From positions 26,565,009 to 26,629,008 of the forward strand of contig CM040100.1 of assembly GCA_022496805.1 (NCBI GenBank): a stretch of DNA of 64,000 nt, read 5' to 3'. The position numbers were made by a program, and so were the translations under genes. How positions within the stretch are numbered: position 1 is the stretch's first letter; each line of letters opens with the position of its first letter. Shown one piece after another: positions 30,824-41,435 of the stretch. The DNA is from Pohlia nutans (lineage: Eukaryota > Streptophyta > Bryopsida > Bryales > Mniaceae). The notes under the pieces were generated by a model, which saw nothing but the letters and a program-made list of their open reading frames with translations, was not told where the DNA came from and made no database searches.

Positions 30824-33800
30824 CTCCCACTTTGCAAATAGCCAAAGCCTTGGAGCCCAAATGCCACCACTAGTCTTTGATGTCGATCTCTCGCAAGAGC
30901 CTTTGTCAGCACGTCCGCCACCATGTGCTCCGTTGGACAATACTTCAACTCTATCACCTTCATCTCTAACTTCTCTCGAATGAAGTGATATTGCACATCA
31001 ATGTGCTTTGTACGTGAGTGATGCGTTGGATTCTTCGCCAATGACATACTCCCTTGGTTGTCACACATGATTGTTGTAGCCTCCTCTTGAGTGCATCTCA
31101 CATCCGCCATTAGTTGCCTCAACCAAATGGCCTCCTTCGTACCGTGGCTCGTCGCCATGTACTCCGCCTCAACCGTTGACGTGGCCGTGGTTTGTTGGCG
31201 CTTGCTATTCCATGAAACGGCCCCCGATCCACCTTTGAACATGTACCCCGTGGTGGATCTACGATCATTGGTATCACCCGCATAATCCGCATCACAATAC
31301 CCACTCAACACAATGTTGTCACCTCCAAGACACAACCTCACATCACTTGTGCCTTTCAAGTACCGCATGATCCTCTTGACCGCAACCCAATGACTTGAAC
31401 CCGGTCTTGCCATGTGTTGACTCACAACGCTGATTGGATACGCAAGGTCCGGCCTTGTTGCAATCATAGCATACATCAATGACCCTACAGCTTGCTTGTA
31501 TGGCACATCCACCATAGATTGAGCCTCTAATGCATACTCCTCATCGGTGAGTTTCACGAGTTTGGAATTCACATCCAATGGAGTGCCAACCGGTTTGCAA
31601 TCCTCCATGCCAAAGCGTTTGAGAACATCCATAACATACTTGCTTTGATTCGTTGTTATGGTGCGTGTTGCTCTATCTCGCACAAACTCAACTCCTTAAC
31701 AAAAGTGCAACTCACCCAGATCACTCATCTCGTACTCGTTCTCAAGCATTGCCTTCAATGCCTTCAAAGAGCTCATACAACTTGCAAGGATGATCAAATC
31801 ATCCACATATATGATCACGATGACCACATGTTGCCCCTTTTGCATGAAATACAAGCTGTGATCAGCGATGCTCCTTGTGAACCCGATATGAACAAGAAAC
31901 GTGTCAATCTTTTGATACCATGCGCGTGGAGATTGCTTCAACCCATACAATGACTTGTTCAACTTGCAAACAAGGTTCTCATTACCTCGTTGCACAAATC
32001 CTTCGGGTTGTACCATGTAGATGTCCTCGTCCAACTCGCCGTTCAAGAACGCCGTCTTCACATCCATTTGATGCATTTCCAAATCCATGGCAGCCCCGAT
32101 GGCCAAAATGCATCGAATAGTGGTGAATTTCGCCACCGGTGCAAAGGTCTCATGAAAATCAACACCTTCGATTTGTGAAAAGCCCTTTGCCACCAATCTT
32201 GCCTTATAACGAACCACATCACCCGTTGCATCTCTCTTTGCACGAAATACCCACTTACAACCGATAGCGTTGCGATTCTTGGGGAGGGGAGTCAATTCCC
32301 AAGTGCCATTGTCCATCAACGATTTGTACTCCTCTTGCATGGCTTGTTTCCCACTTGTTTGCATCATCACAACTCAACGCTTCACGAATCGTCAATGGAG
32401 CATCTAAAAGTGCAACGTTTGCATGCTCCTCCTCACCTTGAGGGAGAATATGATTCTTCCACCACTCGCCAAGTGGTCTACGATTTCTCTCTGGATAACG
32501 ACGATCGCTCGAGGATGCATTGTCTTCAACCGCCGTTGCTTGTGCCTTTTTCTCGCCATTCTTCGTCTTCAAAGGTCGCTCCTCAATATGTTCCTCATCA
32601 CCACCATCTTCGTCATCTTCGTCTTCATCAACAATATCAATAACGGGAGATTTGGAAGATTGGTCCACAATCGCTGGTTTATCGCCACTTCTCCCACTTG
32701 GACCATCGTCCAAATTGTCTTCAACCTTGGAATTCTCGCAAAATGTCACATCACGAGCTCGAATGATCTTCTTGGTCTCGAGCGACATGAGCCTGTATGC
32801 CTTGGTACCTTCACAATATCCAAGAAACACACATTTTGTTGCCTTGGCCTCAAGTTTGGTTCTTTGAGAATCGGGTACCTTTGCAAATGCGATGCATCCA
32901 AATGTGCGCATGTGCTCCACGCGGGGTGGCCTCCCACTCCACGCTTGCTCTGGTGTCATGTTTTGAACCGCACTCGTCGGGCATCGGTTGCGTGTGTACA
33001 CCGCAGTCACCACCGCTTCCGCCCAAAGGTCCAAACCCAAATTTTGTGCATGCAACATACTCCTTGCCATTTCCACAATTGTTCGATTTGCACGCTCTGC
33101 AACTCCGTTTTGTTGTGGTGTATATGGCGTTGTGGTTTGTCTAGCAATGCCTTCTTTCTTCAATAACTCTCCAAATTGGTTGGACAAGAACTCGCCGCCA
33201 TTATCCGATCGAAACACCTTGATCTTGTGCTCGGATTGCTTCTCAACCAACGCCTTGAACTCTTTGAACTTCTCAAAACACTCGCTCTTTGCTTTGATCG
33301 GATACAACCATATCTTCCTCGAAAAATCATCAATGAACGTCACAAAATACTTGCAACCCCCCATAGACGTGGTCTTCATTGGACCACACACGTCGGAATG
33401 CACAATCTCAAGAACCTTGGTTGCACGAGTTGCCCCATCAACTGGAAACGGTGAGCGTTGTTGCTTGCCTTCAATACAACCCTCACATGTGAATGAACTA
33501 GGTGCGACGTGTGATTGTGCAAGATCCATGCCACTTACCATTCCACGCAGTGCTTTCACACTCTTGACATTCAAATGCCCGAGACGACGATGCCACAACG
33601 CCAACTTGTCTTCGTTTGAACTCGATTGCACCAACGTTGCGGATTCCGCCGCGTGCATCTTGGAAAACTTGATTTGGTACAAGCCGTTGACTTCGTGTAT
33701 AATGGCCACCTCCTCACGACTTGGAGACAACACAAAACACCCTTGGTCGCTAAATTCCACTCGCAAATGCTTCATCACCAAATGTCGCACCGATAAAAGA

Positions 33801-34278
33801 TTTGCCTTCAACTTGGGAACGTGGAGGACATCATGGATGGTAATTGTCTTCACACGACCCTTCACCTCGGTGTCTACGACGATGGATCCTTTACCCACGG
33901 CTTGAAGAACCGTATCATCACCCAAAATGACATTCTTTGGAGATATGACGTGATATGATTGGAAACAAGTCCTAATGGGCGCCATGTGACTCGAGGCTCC
34001 CGAATCAACAATCCAATCGATCACACTACCATTGCATGACACGTCACTTGCCATCATTGCATACTCGTCCCCGTCATCACTACAAGAAGAGACGCTAGTC
34101 ATAAATGCGTACTCATCACCTGCATCGTTGACCTTTGTATTGTTGGCACTTTCCTCTCTCTTGCGTTTGTAGCAAAATTTTGCCAAGTGGCCCTTCTTAC
34201 CGCAATAGTAGCATACCTTGTCTGTAGAGCTCCCACTGGCACCGCTCTTGGATTGCTTCGCCATAAGCGCCGCGCTAT
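30808..34278 (-). pseudogene. gag-pol: C10 Gag-Pol, one stop and one frameshift
   Basis: From the SAAL segment of Gag through CCHC knuckle, protease, integrase and RT to RNase H. Two lesions: the extra base at about 32346-32350 (plus-strand GCTTGTTTCCC), identical to that in C2; and TTA to TAA at 31696-31698 in the FCLGVE segment of RT, identical to that in C11. It also shares TITTNQ with C9 and FKGGSG with C7. The combination of four separately shared variants makes this copy a clear mosaic. Without RT and RNase H in frame it could move only in trans. Confidence 0.9.
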
Positions 34279-34596
34279 TATTGAAGGTTAGATTAGAATG
34301 CCAAAGCCTCACACAAACACTTGGAATGCATAGGAAAGAGATGATCTTTACTCATGGGCTGCCCCTCTTAAGTAGCACACCCAAGGGAGTCCCCTTGGCA
34401 AACCATATGGGACATCAGCCCATACTCCACTCCTAGTACACTAGGATCAGCCCATATCACTTGGGAGACCCAATTCTCATTACTTCTAACTAGTACCACT
34501 TCTCTAGTTGCTAGTCTAGCTCATTCGCATCATCTACTCTAGCTAATGCGCATGGCTATGAGCAACTTCAGCCCACGCAATCATCCTACTTCAACA
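34279..34596 (-). repeat. C11 3' LTR
   Basis: 318 bp, GCTAGTCTAG variant in the middle (also in L1 and C16). Lies directly in C10 gag. Confidence 0.95.
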
Positions 34597-37500
34597 CTCC
34601 CACTTTGCGAATAGCCAAAGCCTTCGAGCCCAAATGCCACCACTAGTCTTTGATGTCGATCTCTCGCAAGAGCCTTTGTCAGCACGTCCGCCACCATGTG
34701 CTCCGTTGGACAATACTTCAACTCTATCACCTTCATCTCTAACTTCTCTCGAATGAAGTGATATTGCACATCAATGTGCTTTGTACGTGAGTGATGCGTT
34801 GGATTCTTCGCCAATGACATACTCCCTTGGTTGTCACACATGATTGTTGTAGCCTCCTCTTGAGTGCATCTCACATCCGCCATTAGTTGCCTCAACCAAA
34901 TGGCCTCCTTCGTACCGTGGCTCGTCGCCATGTACTCCGCCTCAACCGTTGACGTGGTCGTGGTTTGTTGGCGCTTGCTATTCCATGAAACGGTCGCCGA
35001 TCCAACTTTGAACATGTACCCCGTGGTGGATCTACGATCATTGGTATCACCCGCATAATCCGCATCACAATACCCACTCAACACAATGTTGTCACCTCCA
35101 AGACACAACCTCACATCACTTGTGCCTTTCAAGTACCGCATGATCCTCTTGACCGCAACCCAATGACTTGAACCCGGTCTTGCCATGTGTTGACTCACAA
35201 CGCTGATTGGATACGCAAGGTGCGGCCTTGTTGCAATCATAGCATACATCAATGACCCTACAGCTTGCTTGTATGGCACATCCACCATAGATTGAGCCTC
35301 TAATGCATACTCCTCATCGGTGAGTTTCACGAGTTTGGAATTCACATCCAATGGAGTGCCAACCGGTTTGCAATCCTCCATGCCAAAGCGTTTGAGAACA
35401 TCCATAACATACTTGCTTTGATTCATTGTTATGGTGCGTGTTGCTCTATCTCGCACAAACTCAACTCCTTAACAAAAGTGCAACTCACCCAGATCACTCA
35501 TCTCGTACTCGTTCTCAAGCATTGCCTTCAATGCCTTCAAAGAGCTCATACAACTTGCAAGGATGATCAAATCATCCACATATATGATCACGATGACCAC
35601 ATGTTGCCCCTTTTGCATGAAATACAAGCTGTGATCAGCGATGCTCCTTGTGAACCCGATATGAACAAGAAACGTGTCAATCTTTTGATACCATGCGCGT
35701 GGAGATTGCTTCAACCCATACAATGACTTGTTCAACTTGCAAACAAGGTTCTCATTACCTCGTTGCACAAATCCTTCGGGTTGTACCATGTAGATGTCCT
35801 CGTCCAACTCGTCGTTCAAGAACGCCGTCTTGACATCCATTTGATGCATTTCCAAATCCATGGCAGCCCCGATGGCCAAAATGCATCGAATAGTGGTGAA
35901 TTTCGCCACCGGTGCAAAGGTCTCATGAAAATCAACACCTTCGATTTGTGAAAAGCCCTTTGCCACCAATCTTGCCTTATAACGAACCACATCACCCGTT
36001 GCATCTCTCTTTGCACGAAATACCCACTTACAACCGATAGCGTTGCGATTCTTGGGGAGGGGAGTTAATTCCCAAGTGCCATTGTCCATCAACGATTTGT
36101 ACTCCTCTTGCATGGCTTGCTCCCACTTGTTTGCATCATCACAACTCAACGCTTCACGAATCGTCAATGGAGCATCTAAAAGTGCAACGTTTGCATGCTC
36201 CTCCTCACCTTGAGGGAGAATATGATTCTTCCACCACTCGCCAAGTGGTCTACGATTTCTCTCTGGATAACGACGATCGCTCGAGGATGCATTGTCTTCA
36301 ACCGCCGTTGCTTGTGCCTTTTTCTCGCCATTCTTCGTCTTCAAAGGTCGCTCCTCAATATGTTCCTCATTACCACCATCTTCGTCATCTTCGTCTTCAT
36401 CAACAATATCAATAACGGGAGATTTGGAAGATTGGTCCACAATCGCCGGTTTATCGCCACTTCTCCCACTTGGACCATCGTCCAAATTGTCTTCAACCTT
36501 GGAATTCTCGCAAAATGTCACATCACGAGCTCGAATGATCTTCTTGGTCTCGAGCGACATGAGCCTGTATGCCTTGGTACCTTCACAATATCCAAGAAAC
36601 ACACATTTTGTTGCCTTGGCCTCAAGTTTGGTTCTTTGAGAATCGGGTACCTTTGCAAATGCGATGCATCCAAATGTGCGCATGTGCTCCACGCGGGGTG
36701 GCCTCCCACTCCACGCTTGCTCTGGTGTCATGTTTTAAACCGCACTCGTCGGGCATCGGTTGCGTGTGTACACCGCAGTCACCACCGCTTCCGCCCAAAG
36801 GTCCAAACCCAAATTTTGTGCATGCAACATACTCCTTGCCATTTCCACAATTGTTCGATTTGCACGCTCTGCAACTCCGTTTTGTTGTGGTGTATATGGC
36901 GTTGTGGTTTGTCTAGCAATGCCTTCTTTTTTCAATAACTCTCCAAATTGGTTGGACAAGAACTCGCCGCCATTATCCGATCGAAACACCTTGATCTTGT
37001 GCTCGATTTGCTTCTCAACCAACGCCTTGAACTCTTTGAACTTCTCAAAACACTCGCTCTTTGCTTTGATCGGATACAACCATATCTTCCTCGAAAAATC
37101 ATCAATGAACGTCACAAAATACTTGCAACCCCCCATAGACGTGGTCTTCATTGGACCACACACGTCGGAATGCACAATCTCAAGAACCTTGGTTGCACGA
37201 GTTGCCCCATCAACTGGAAACGGTGAGCGTTGTTGCTTGCCTTCAATACAACCCTCACATGTGAATGAACTAGGTGCGACGTGTGATTGTGCAAGATCCA
37301 TGCCACTTACCATTCCACGCAGTGCTTTCACACTCTTGACATTCAAATGCCCGAGACGACGATGCCACAACGCCAACTTGTCTTCGTTTGAACTCGATTG
37401 CACCAACGTTGCGGATTCCGCCGCGTGCATCTTGGAAAACTTGATTTGGTACAAGCCGTTGACTTCGTGTATAATGGCCACCTCCTCACGACTTGGAGAC

Positions 37501-38654
37501 AACACAAAACACCCTTGGTCGCTAAATTCCACTCGCAAATGCTTCATCACCAAATGTCGCACCGATAAAAGATTTGCCTTCAACTTGGGAACGTGGAGGA
37601 CATCATGGTTGGTAATTGTCTTCACACGACCCTTCACCTCGGTGTCTACGACGATGGATCCTTTACCCACGGCTTGAAGAACCGTATCATCACCCAAAAT
37701 GACATTCTTTGGAGATATGACGTGATATGATTGGAAACAAGTCCTAATGGGCGCCATGTGACTCGAGGCTCCCGAATCGACAATCCAATCGATCACACTA
37801 CCATTGCATGACACGTCACTTGCCATCATTGCATACTCGTCCCCGTCATCACTACAAGAAGAGACGCTAGTCATAAATGCGTACTCATCACCTGCATCGT
37901 TGACCTTTGTATTGTTGGCACTTTCCTCTCTCTTGCGTTTGTAGCAAAATTTTGCCAAGTGGCCCTTCTTACCGCAATAGTAGCATACCTTGTCTGTAGA
38001 GCTCCCACTGGCACCGCTCTTGGATTGCTTCGCCATAAGCGCCGCGCTATCGCCACGAGTCTCGTTCTCTTTGCGCCGCGAGAGTTCATGCAACAACCGT
38101 GATGTCACATAATCAAGAGTGAGCTCGCTAATGGGCCTACTCTCCATAGCAACGATAAGATACTCGTACGACGGCGGCAAACTCTCGAGGAGCGTCATAA
38201 CGATATCACCGTCGGTAATGTTGACGTCTGCGCCGTTGAGCTGATCCGCAAGAGCCTTGACTTTGTTGATGTGCGCCAACATGTCGTCGTTTTCTTCCAT
38301 CTTGATGGTGAAAAACTTGCGCCTCAAAAACAAGATATTGACCAAGCTCTTTGCCTCATGAATATTGCAAAGCTTGGCCCATGCCTCGGCGGGAGTCTTG
38401 CACGACCGAATATGAGAAAGCTGGGAATCAGAAAGATTAAGAGCCAAAATGGCAAAGGCCTTTTTCTCTCGCCGAGTGTACGCAGTTCGTACCCTAGCCT
38501 CGGCGTCGGACGAAGGCGGTTCCTCACTACCCTCAACTATCTCCCACAATTCTTTTTCGGCCATGACCATTTCCATCTTGAATTTCCACAAGTGGAAGTT
38601 GACGCCATCGAACTTGTCTACAACCTTAGCACCTTCACCCTCAAATGTAGCCAT
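34581..38654 (-). pseudogene. gag-pol: C11 Gag-Pol, two nonsense mutations
   Basis: Full length from the ATG at 38654 with all domains, but CAA to TAA at 36735-36737 (end of integrase core, AVQNM) and TTA to TAA at 35469-35471 (RT, FCLGVE). The first open section (about 640 codons) still encodes Gag, protease and the whole integrase triad. The RT stop is shared with C10, its host, suggesting both descend from the same defective source or were homogenised. Other private changes: NDELDED in RT and SATVSW in RNase H. Confidence 0.92.
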
Positions 38655-39603
38655 ATCCTTGATTGAAGGACGTACGCACACCAAATTCAGCCCCTAGAAA
38701 GCTAAGAAAAATTGTTTTTATGATTTTTTGACAATTTTGTGATTTGTGAGGCAAATTGCACACGTACGTGCTTCTAATGCCTCCAAACTAATTCCAAACA
38801 CTAAATCAGCACCTTTGTGCTACACATCAACCTCACAACACTCAATCGTGATGGTTCTTAGTGAATTTGCACAAGATCATACCACAACACCCTAACTAGG
38901 AGAATTGCGCACTCGTTGGCTCAAATCCACTCAAATCAGCACCCTTGTGCTTCACAACACGTAATGCACCCTATGGACACCCTTGTGCCTTCCAAGGACT
39001 CTAAATCAATGCAAATTCAGCCCCTTCAAGTCCTAATTGCATTGAAATTCATCAAATCAGCCCCGTTGTGCATTCACTAACCCAAACTCTAATTTTGAGC
39101 ACTCCAAGGGCATAACTCACATTCCAAACCCTTGTGCAAGAATTGCAATACCAAAATCAGATTGTAGACTCACCCCAAGAGCCTCAAAGCATAAAAGTGC
39201 CTTGCAACAACACAAGTGCACAAATTGAGCACAAATTGAGCCAATAAGCTCCAATAAGCTCCAATAAGCTCCAATCAGCTCCAATATACTCCAACAAGCA
39301 CCAATAAGCTCCAAAGCTCCAATTCAGCCCTTGTAGACGTGTATAAACTCCAAAGGTGCTCCAAAGTGCTCCAAAAGCTCCAAATCAACAAATGATAGCT
39401 CCAAAGTGCGAATTCAGCCCTCCAACACGTAGATCAAAGGTAGGAAGATTGTAATACCTCCCAATGTTGAAATCAGCCCACCAAAGCTCGAATTCAGCCC
39501 TCCAAAGTTCCAAATCAGCGCTCCAATACTCCAAAATCAGCGCTCCAACGCACGACCTCCACACAATGAGCAATCTAATCTTTGACTCACGCAAAACACA
39601 TGA
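38655..39603 (-). other. C11 leader
   Basis: Complete leader; minisatellite at 39241-39314 with two perfect AGCTCCAATA units before AGCTCCAATC. A two-base change upstream of the ATG (CACACC for CTCACA) removes the in-frame GTG seen in other copies. Confidence 0.75.
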
Positions 39604-39617
39604 GTGGGCCCATAACC
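39604..39617 (-). other. C11 primer-binding site
   Basis: GGTTATGGGCCCAC on the minus strand, adjoining the 5' LTR. Confidence 0.82.
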
Positions 39618-39806
39618 TATTGAAGGTTAGATTAGAATGCCAAAGCCTCACACAAACACTTGGAATGCATAGGAAAGAGATGATCTTTACTCATGGGCTG
39701 CCCCTCTTAAGTAGCACACCCAAGGGAGTCCCCTTGGCAAACCATATGGGACATCAGCCCATACTCCACTCCTAGTACACTAGGATCAGCCCATATCACT
39801 TGGGAG
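39618..39806 (-). repeat. C11 5' LTR, truncated by C12
   Basis: 189 bp of LTR, ending at TTGGGAG, where the C12 LTR starts. The part that should follow, with the second GGGAG, is beyond the window. Confidence 0.9.
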
Positions 39807-40124
39807 TATTGAAGGTTAGATTAGAATGCCAAAGCCTCACACAAACACTTGGAATGCATAGGAAAGAGATGATCTTTACTCATGGGCTGCCCCTCTTAAG
39901 TAGCACACCCAAGGGAGTCCCCTTGGCAAACCATATGGGACATCAGCCCATACTCCACTCCTAGTACACTAGGATCAGCCCATATCACTTGGGAGACCCA
40001 ATTCTCATTACTTCTAACTAGTACCTCTTCTCTAGTTGCATATACAGCTCATTCGCATCATCTACTCTAGCTAATGCGCATGGCTATGAGCAACTTCAGC
40101 CCACGCAATCATCCTACTTCAACA
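39807..40124 (-). repeat. C12 3' LTR
   Basis: 318 bp with private changes (TACCTCTTCTC, GCATATACAGC). Starts inside the C11 5' LTR. Confidence 0.93.
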
Positions 40125-40143
40125 CTCCCACTTTGCAAATAGC
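40125..40143 (-). pseudogene. C12 pol 3' end, piece before C13
   Basis: Polypurine tract and last codons of C12 (GCAAATAGC), ending with the ATAGC duplicated by C13 (40139-40143 and 45812-45816). Confidence 0.9.
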
Positions 40144-40461
40144 TGTTGAAGTAGGATGATTGCGTGGGCTGAAGTTGCTCATAGCCATGCGCATTAGCTA
40201 GAGTAGATGATGCGAATGAGCTAGACTTGCAACTAGAGAAGTGGTACTAGTTAGAAGTAAAGAGAATTGGGTCTCCCAAGTGATATGGGCTGATCCTAGT
40301 GTACTAGGAGTGGAGTATGGGCTGATGTCCCATATGGATTGCCAAGGGGACTCCCTTGGGTGTGCTACTTAAGAGGGGCAGCCCATGAGTAAAGATCATC
40401 TCTTTCCTATGCATTCCAAGTGTTTGTGTGAGGCTTTGGCATTCTAATCTAACCTTCAAAA
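40144..40461 (+). repeat. C13 5' LTR
   Basis: 318 bp, TGTTGAAG to CTTCAAAA. Internal inverted repeats: CCAAGGGGACTCCCTTGG (LTR bases 199-216; 40342-40359) and CCTAGTGTACTAGG (152-165). TGGGCTGA occurs three times. No clear TATA box; TACTTAAGA near base 223 is the closest. Confidence 0.95.
40342..40359 (+). promoter_or_regulatory. Candidate hairpin in C13 LTR
   Basis: CCAAGGGGACTCCCTTGG: 7-bp arms around a 4-nt loop, present in nearly all LTRs of the family. Could be an RNA structure or a protein-binding inverted repeat; role unknown. Confidence 0.4.
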
Positions 40462-40475
40462 GGTTATGGGCCCAC
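40462..40475 (+). other. C13 primer-binding site (half-tRNA type, initiator Met tRNA)
   Basis: GGTTATGGGCCCAC with no spacer after the LTR. Complementary to 14 nt of the anticodon arm of initiator tRNA-Met. The ATG within it pairs with the CAU anticodon and also begins an eight-codon upstream frame (40466-40492). Confidence 0.85.
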
Positions 40476-40770
40476 TCATGTGTTTTGCGTGAGTCAAAGA
40501 TTAGATTGCTCATTGTGTGGAGGTCGTGCGTTGGAGCGCTGATTTTGGAGTATTGGAGCGCTGATTTGGAACTTTGGAGGGCTGAATTCGAGCTTTGGTG
40601 GGCTGATTTCGACATTGGGAGGTATTACAATCTTCCTACCTTTGATCTACGTGTTGGAGGGCTGAATTCGCACTTTGGAGCTATCATTTGTTGATTTGGA
40701 GCTTTTGGAGCACTTTGGAGCACTTTTGGAGTTTATACACGTCTACAAGGGCTGAATTGAAGCTTTGGAG

Positions 40771-40848
40771 CTTATTGGTGCTTGTTGGAGTATATTGGAG
40801 CTTATTGGAGCTTATTGGAGCTTATTGTAGCTCATTGGAGCTTATTGG
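40771..40848 (+). repeat. Leader minisatellite of C13
   Basis: About eight units of 10 bp related to CTTATTGGAG. The unit CTGATTGGAG found in most other copies reads CTTATTGGAG here. Confidence 0.85.
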
Positions 40849-40915
40849 CTCAATTTGTGCTCAATTTGTGCACTTGTGTTGTTGCAAGGCACTTTTATGC
40901 TTTGAGGCTCTTGGG

Positions 40916-41396
40916 GTGAGTCTACAATCTGATTTTGGTATTGCAATTCTTGCACAAGGGTTTGGAATGTGAGTTATGCCCTTGGAGTGCTCAAAATTAG
41001 AGTTTGGGTTAGTGAATGCACAACGGGGCTGATTTGATGAATTTCAATGCAATTAGGACTTGAAGGGGCTGAATTTGCATTGATTTAGAGTCCTTGGAAG
41101 GCACAAGGGTGTGCATAGGGTGCATTACGTGTTGTGAAGCACAAGGGTGCTGATTTGAGTGGATTTGAGCCAACGAGTGCGCAATTCTCCTAGTTAGGGT
41201 GTTGTGGTATGATCTTGTGCAAATTCACTAAGAACCATCACGATTGAGTGTTGTGAGGTTGATGTGTAGCACAAAGGTGCTGATTTAGTGTTTGGAATTA
41301 GTTTGGAGGCATTAGAAGCACATACGTGTGCAATTTGCTTCACAAATCACAAAATTGTCAAAAAAATCATAAAAACAATTTTTCTTAGCTTTCTAG
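40916..41396 (+). other. Candidate leader intron of C13
   Basis: GTGAGT preceded by GG at 40916 and TTTTTCTTAGCTTTCTAG followed by GGG ending at 41396 form a good donor-acceptor pair 481 nt apart, with the acceptor 39 nt before the ATG. Both signals are conserved in C1, C3, C5, C8, C11 and C15. Prediction only. Confidence 0.35.
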
Positions 41397-41435
41397 GGGC
41401 TGAATTTTGTGAGCGTACGTCCTTCAATCAAGGAT

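Larger units (their letters stand above)
30506..34278 (-). mobile_element. C10, Copia-family element cut by C11
   Basis: Minus-strand 3' LTR, pol and gag as far as the SAAL motif before the knuckle, where C11 is inserted (left flank GCTAT). The N-terminal gag, leader and 5' LTR should lie beyond C11 and its nested insertions, outside the window. Confidence 0.9.
34279..39806 (-). mobile_element. C11, Copia-family element with broken 5' LTR
   Basis: Minus-strand copy inserted in C10 gag (left flank GCTAT). Has 3' LTR, gag-pol with two nonsense mutations, complete leader and primer site, and the first 189 bp (minus-oriented) of its 5' LTR, where C12 is inserted at GGGAG. Confidence 0.92.
40476..41435 (+). 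other. C13 leader
   Basis: Long leader with seven GGGCTGA words, a minisatellite (40771-40848, last units altered to CTTATTGTAG and CTCATTGGAG), three 18-bp words GCACAANGGNGCTGATTT at 41018-41035, 41139-41156 and 41269-41286, and many short upstream ATGs. A possible intron (40916-41396) would remove most of the upstream ATGs. Confidence 0.75.

Noticed and set aside
40462..40475. A tRNA gene
   Set aside because: Only 14 nt match the anticodon arm, always next to an LTR; no acceptor or T arm is present. It is a primer site.
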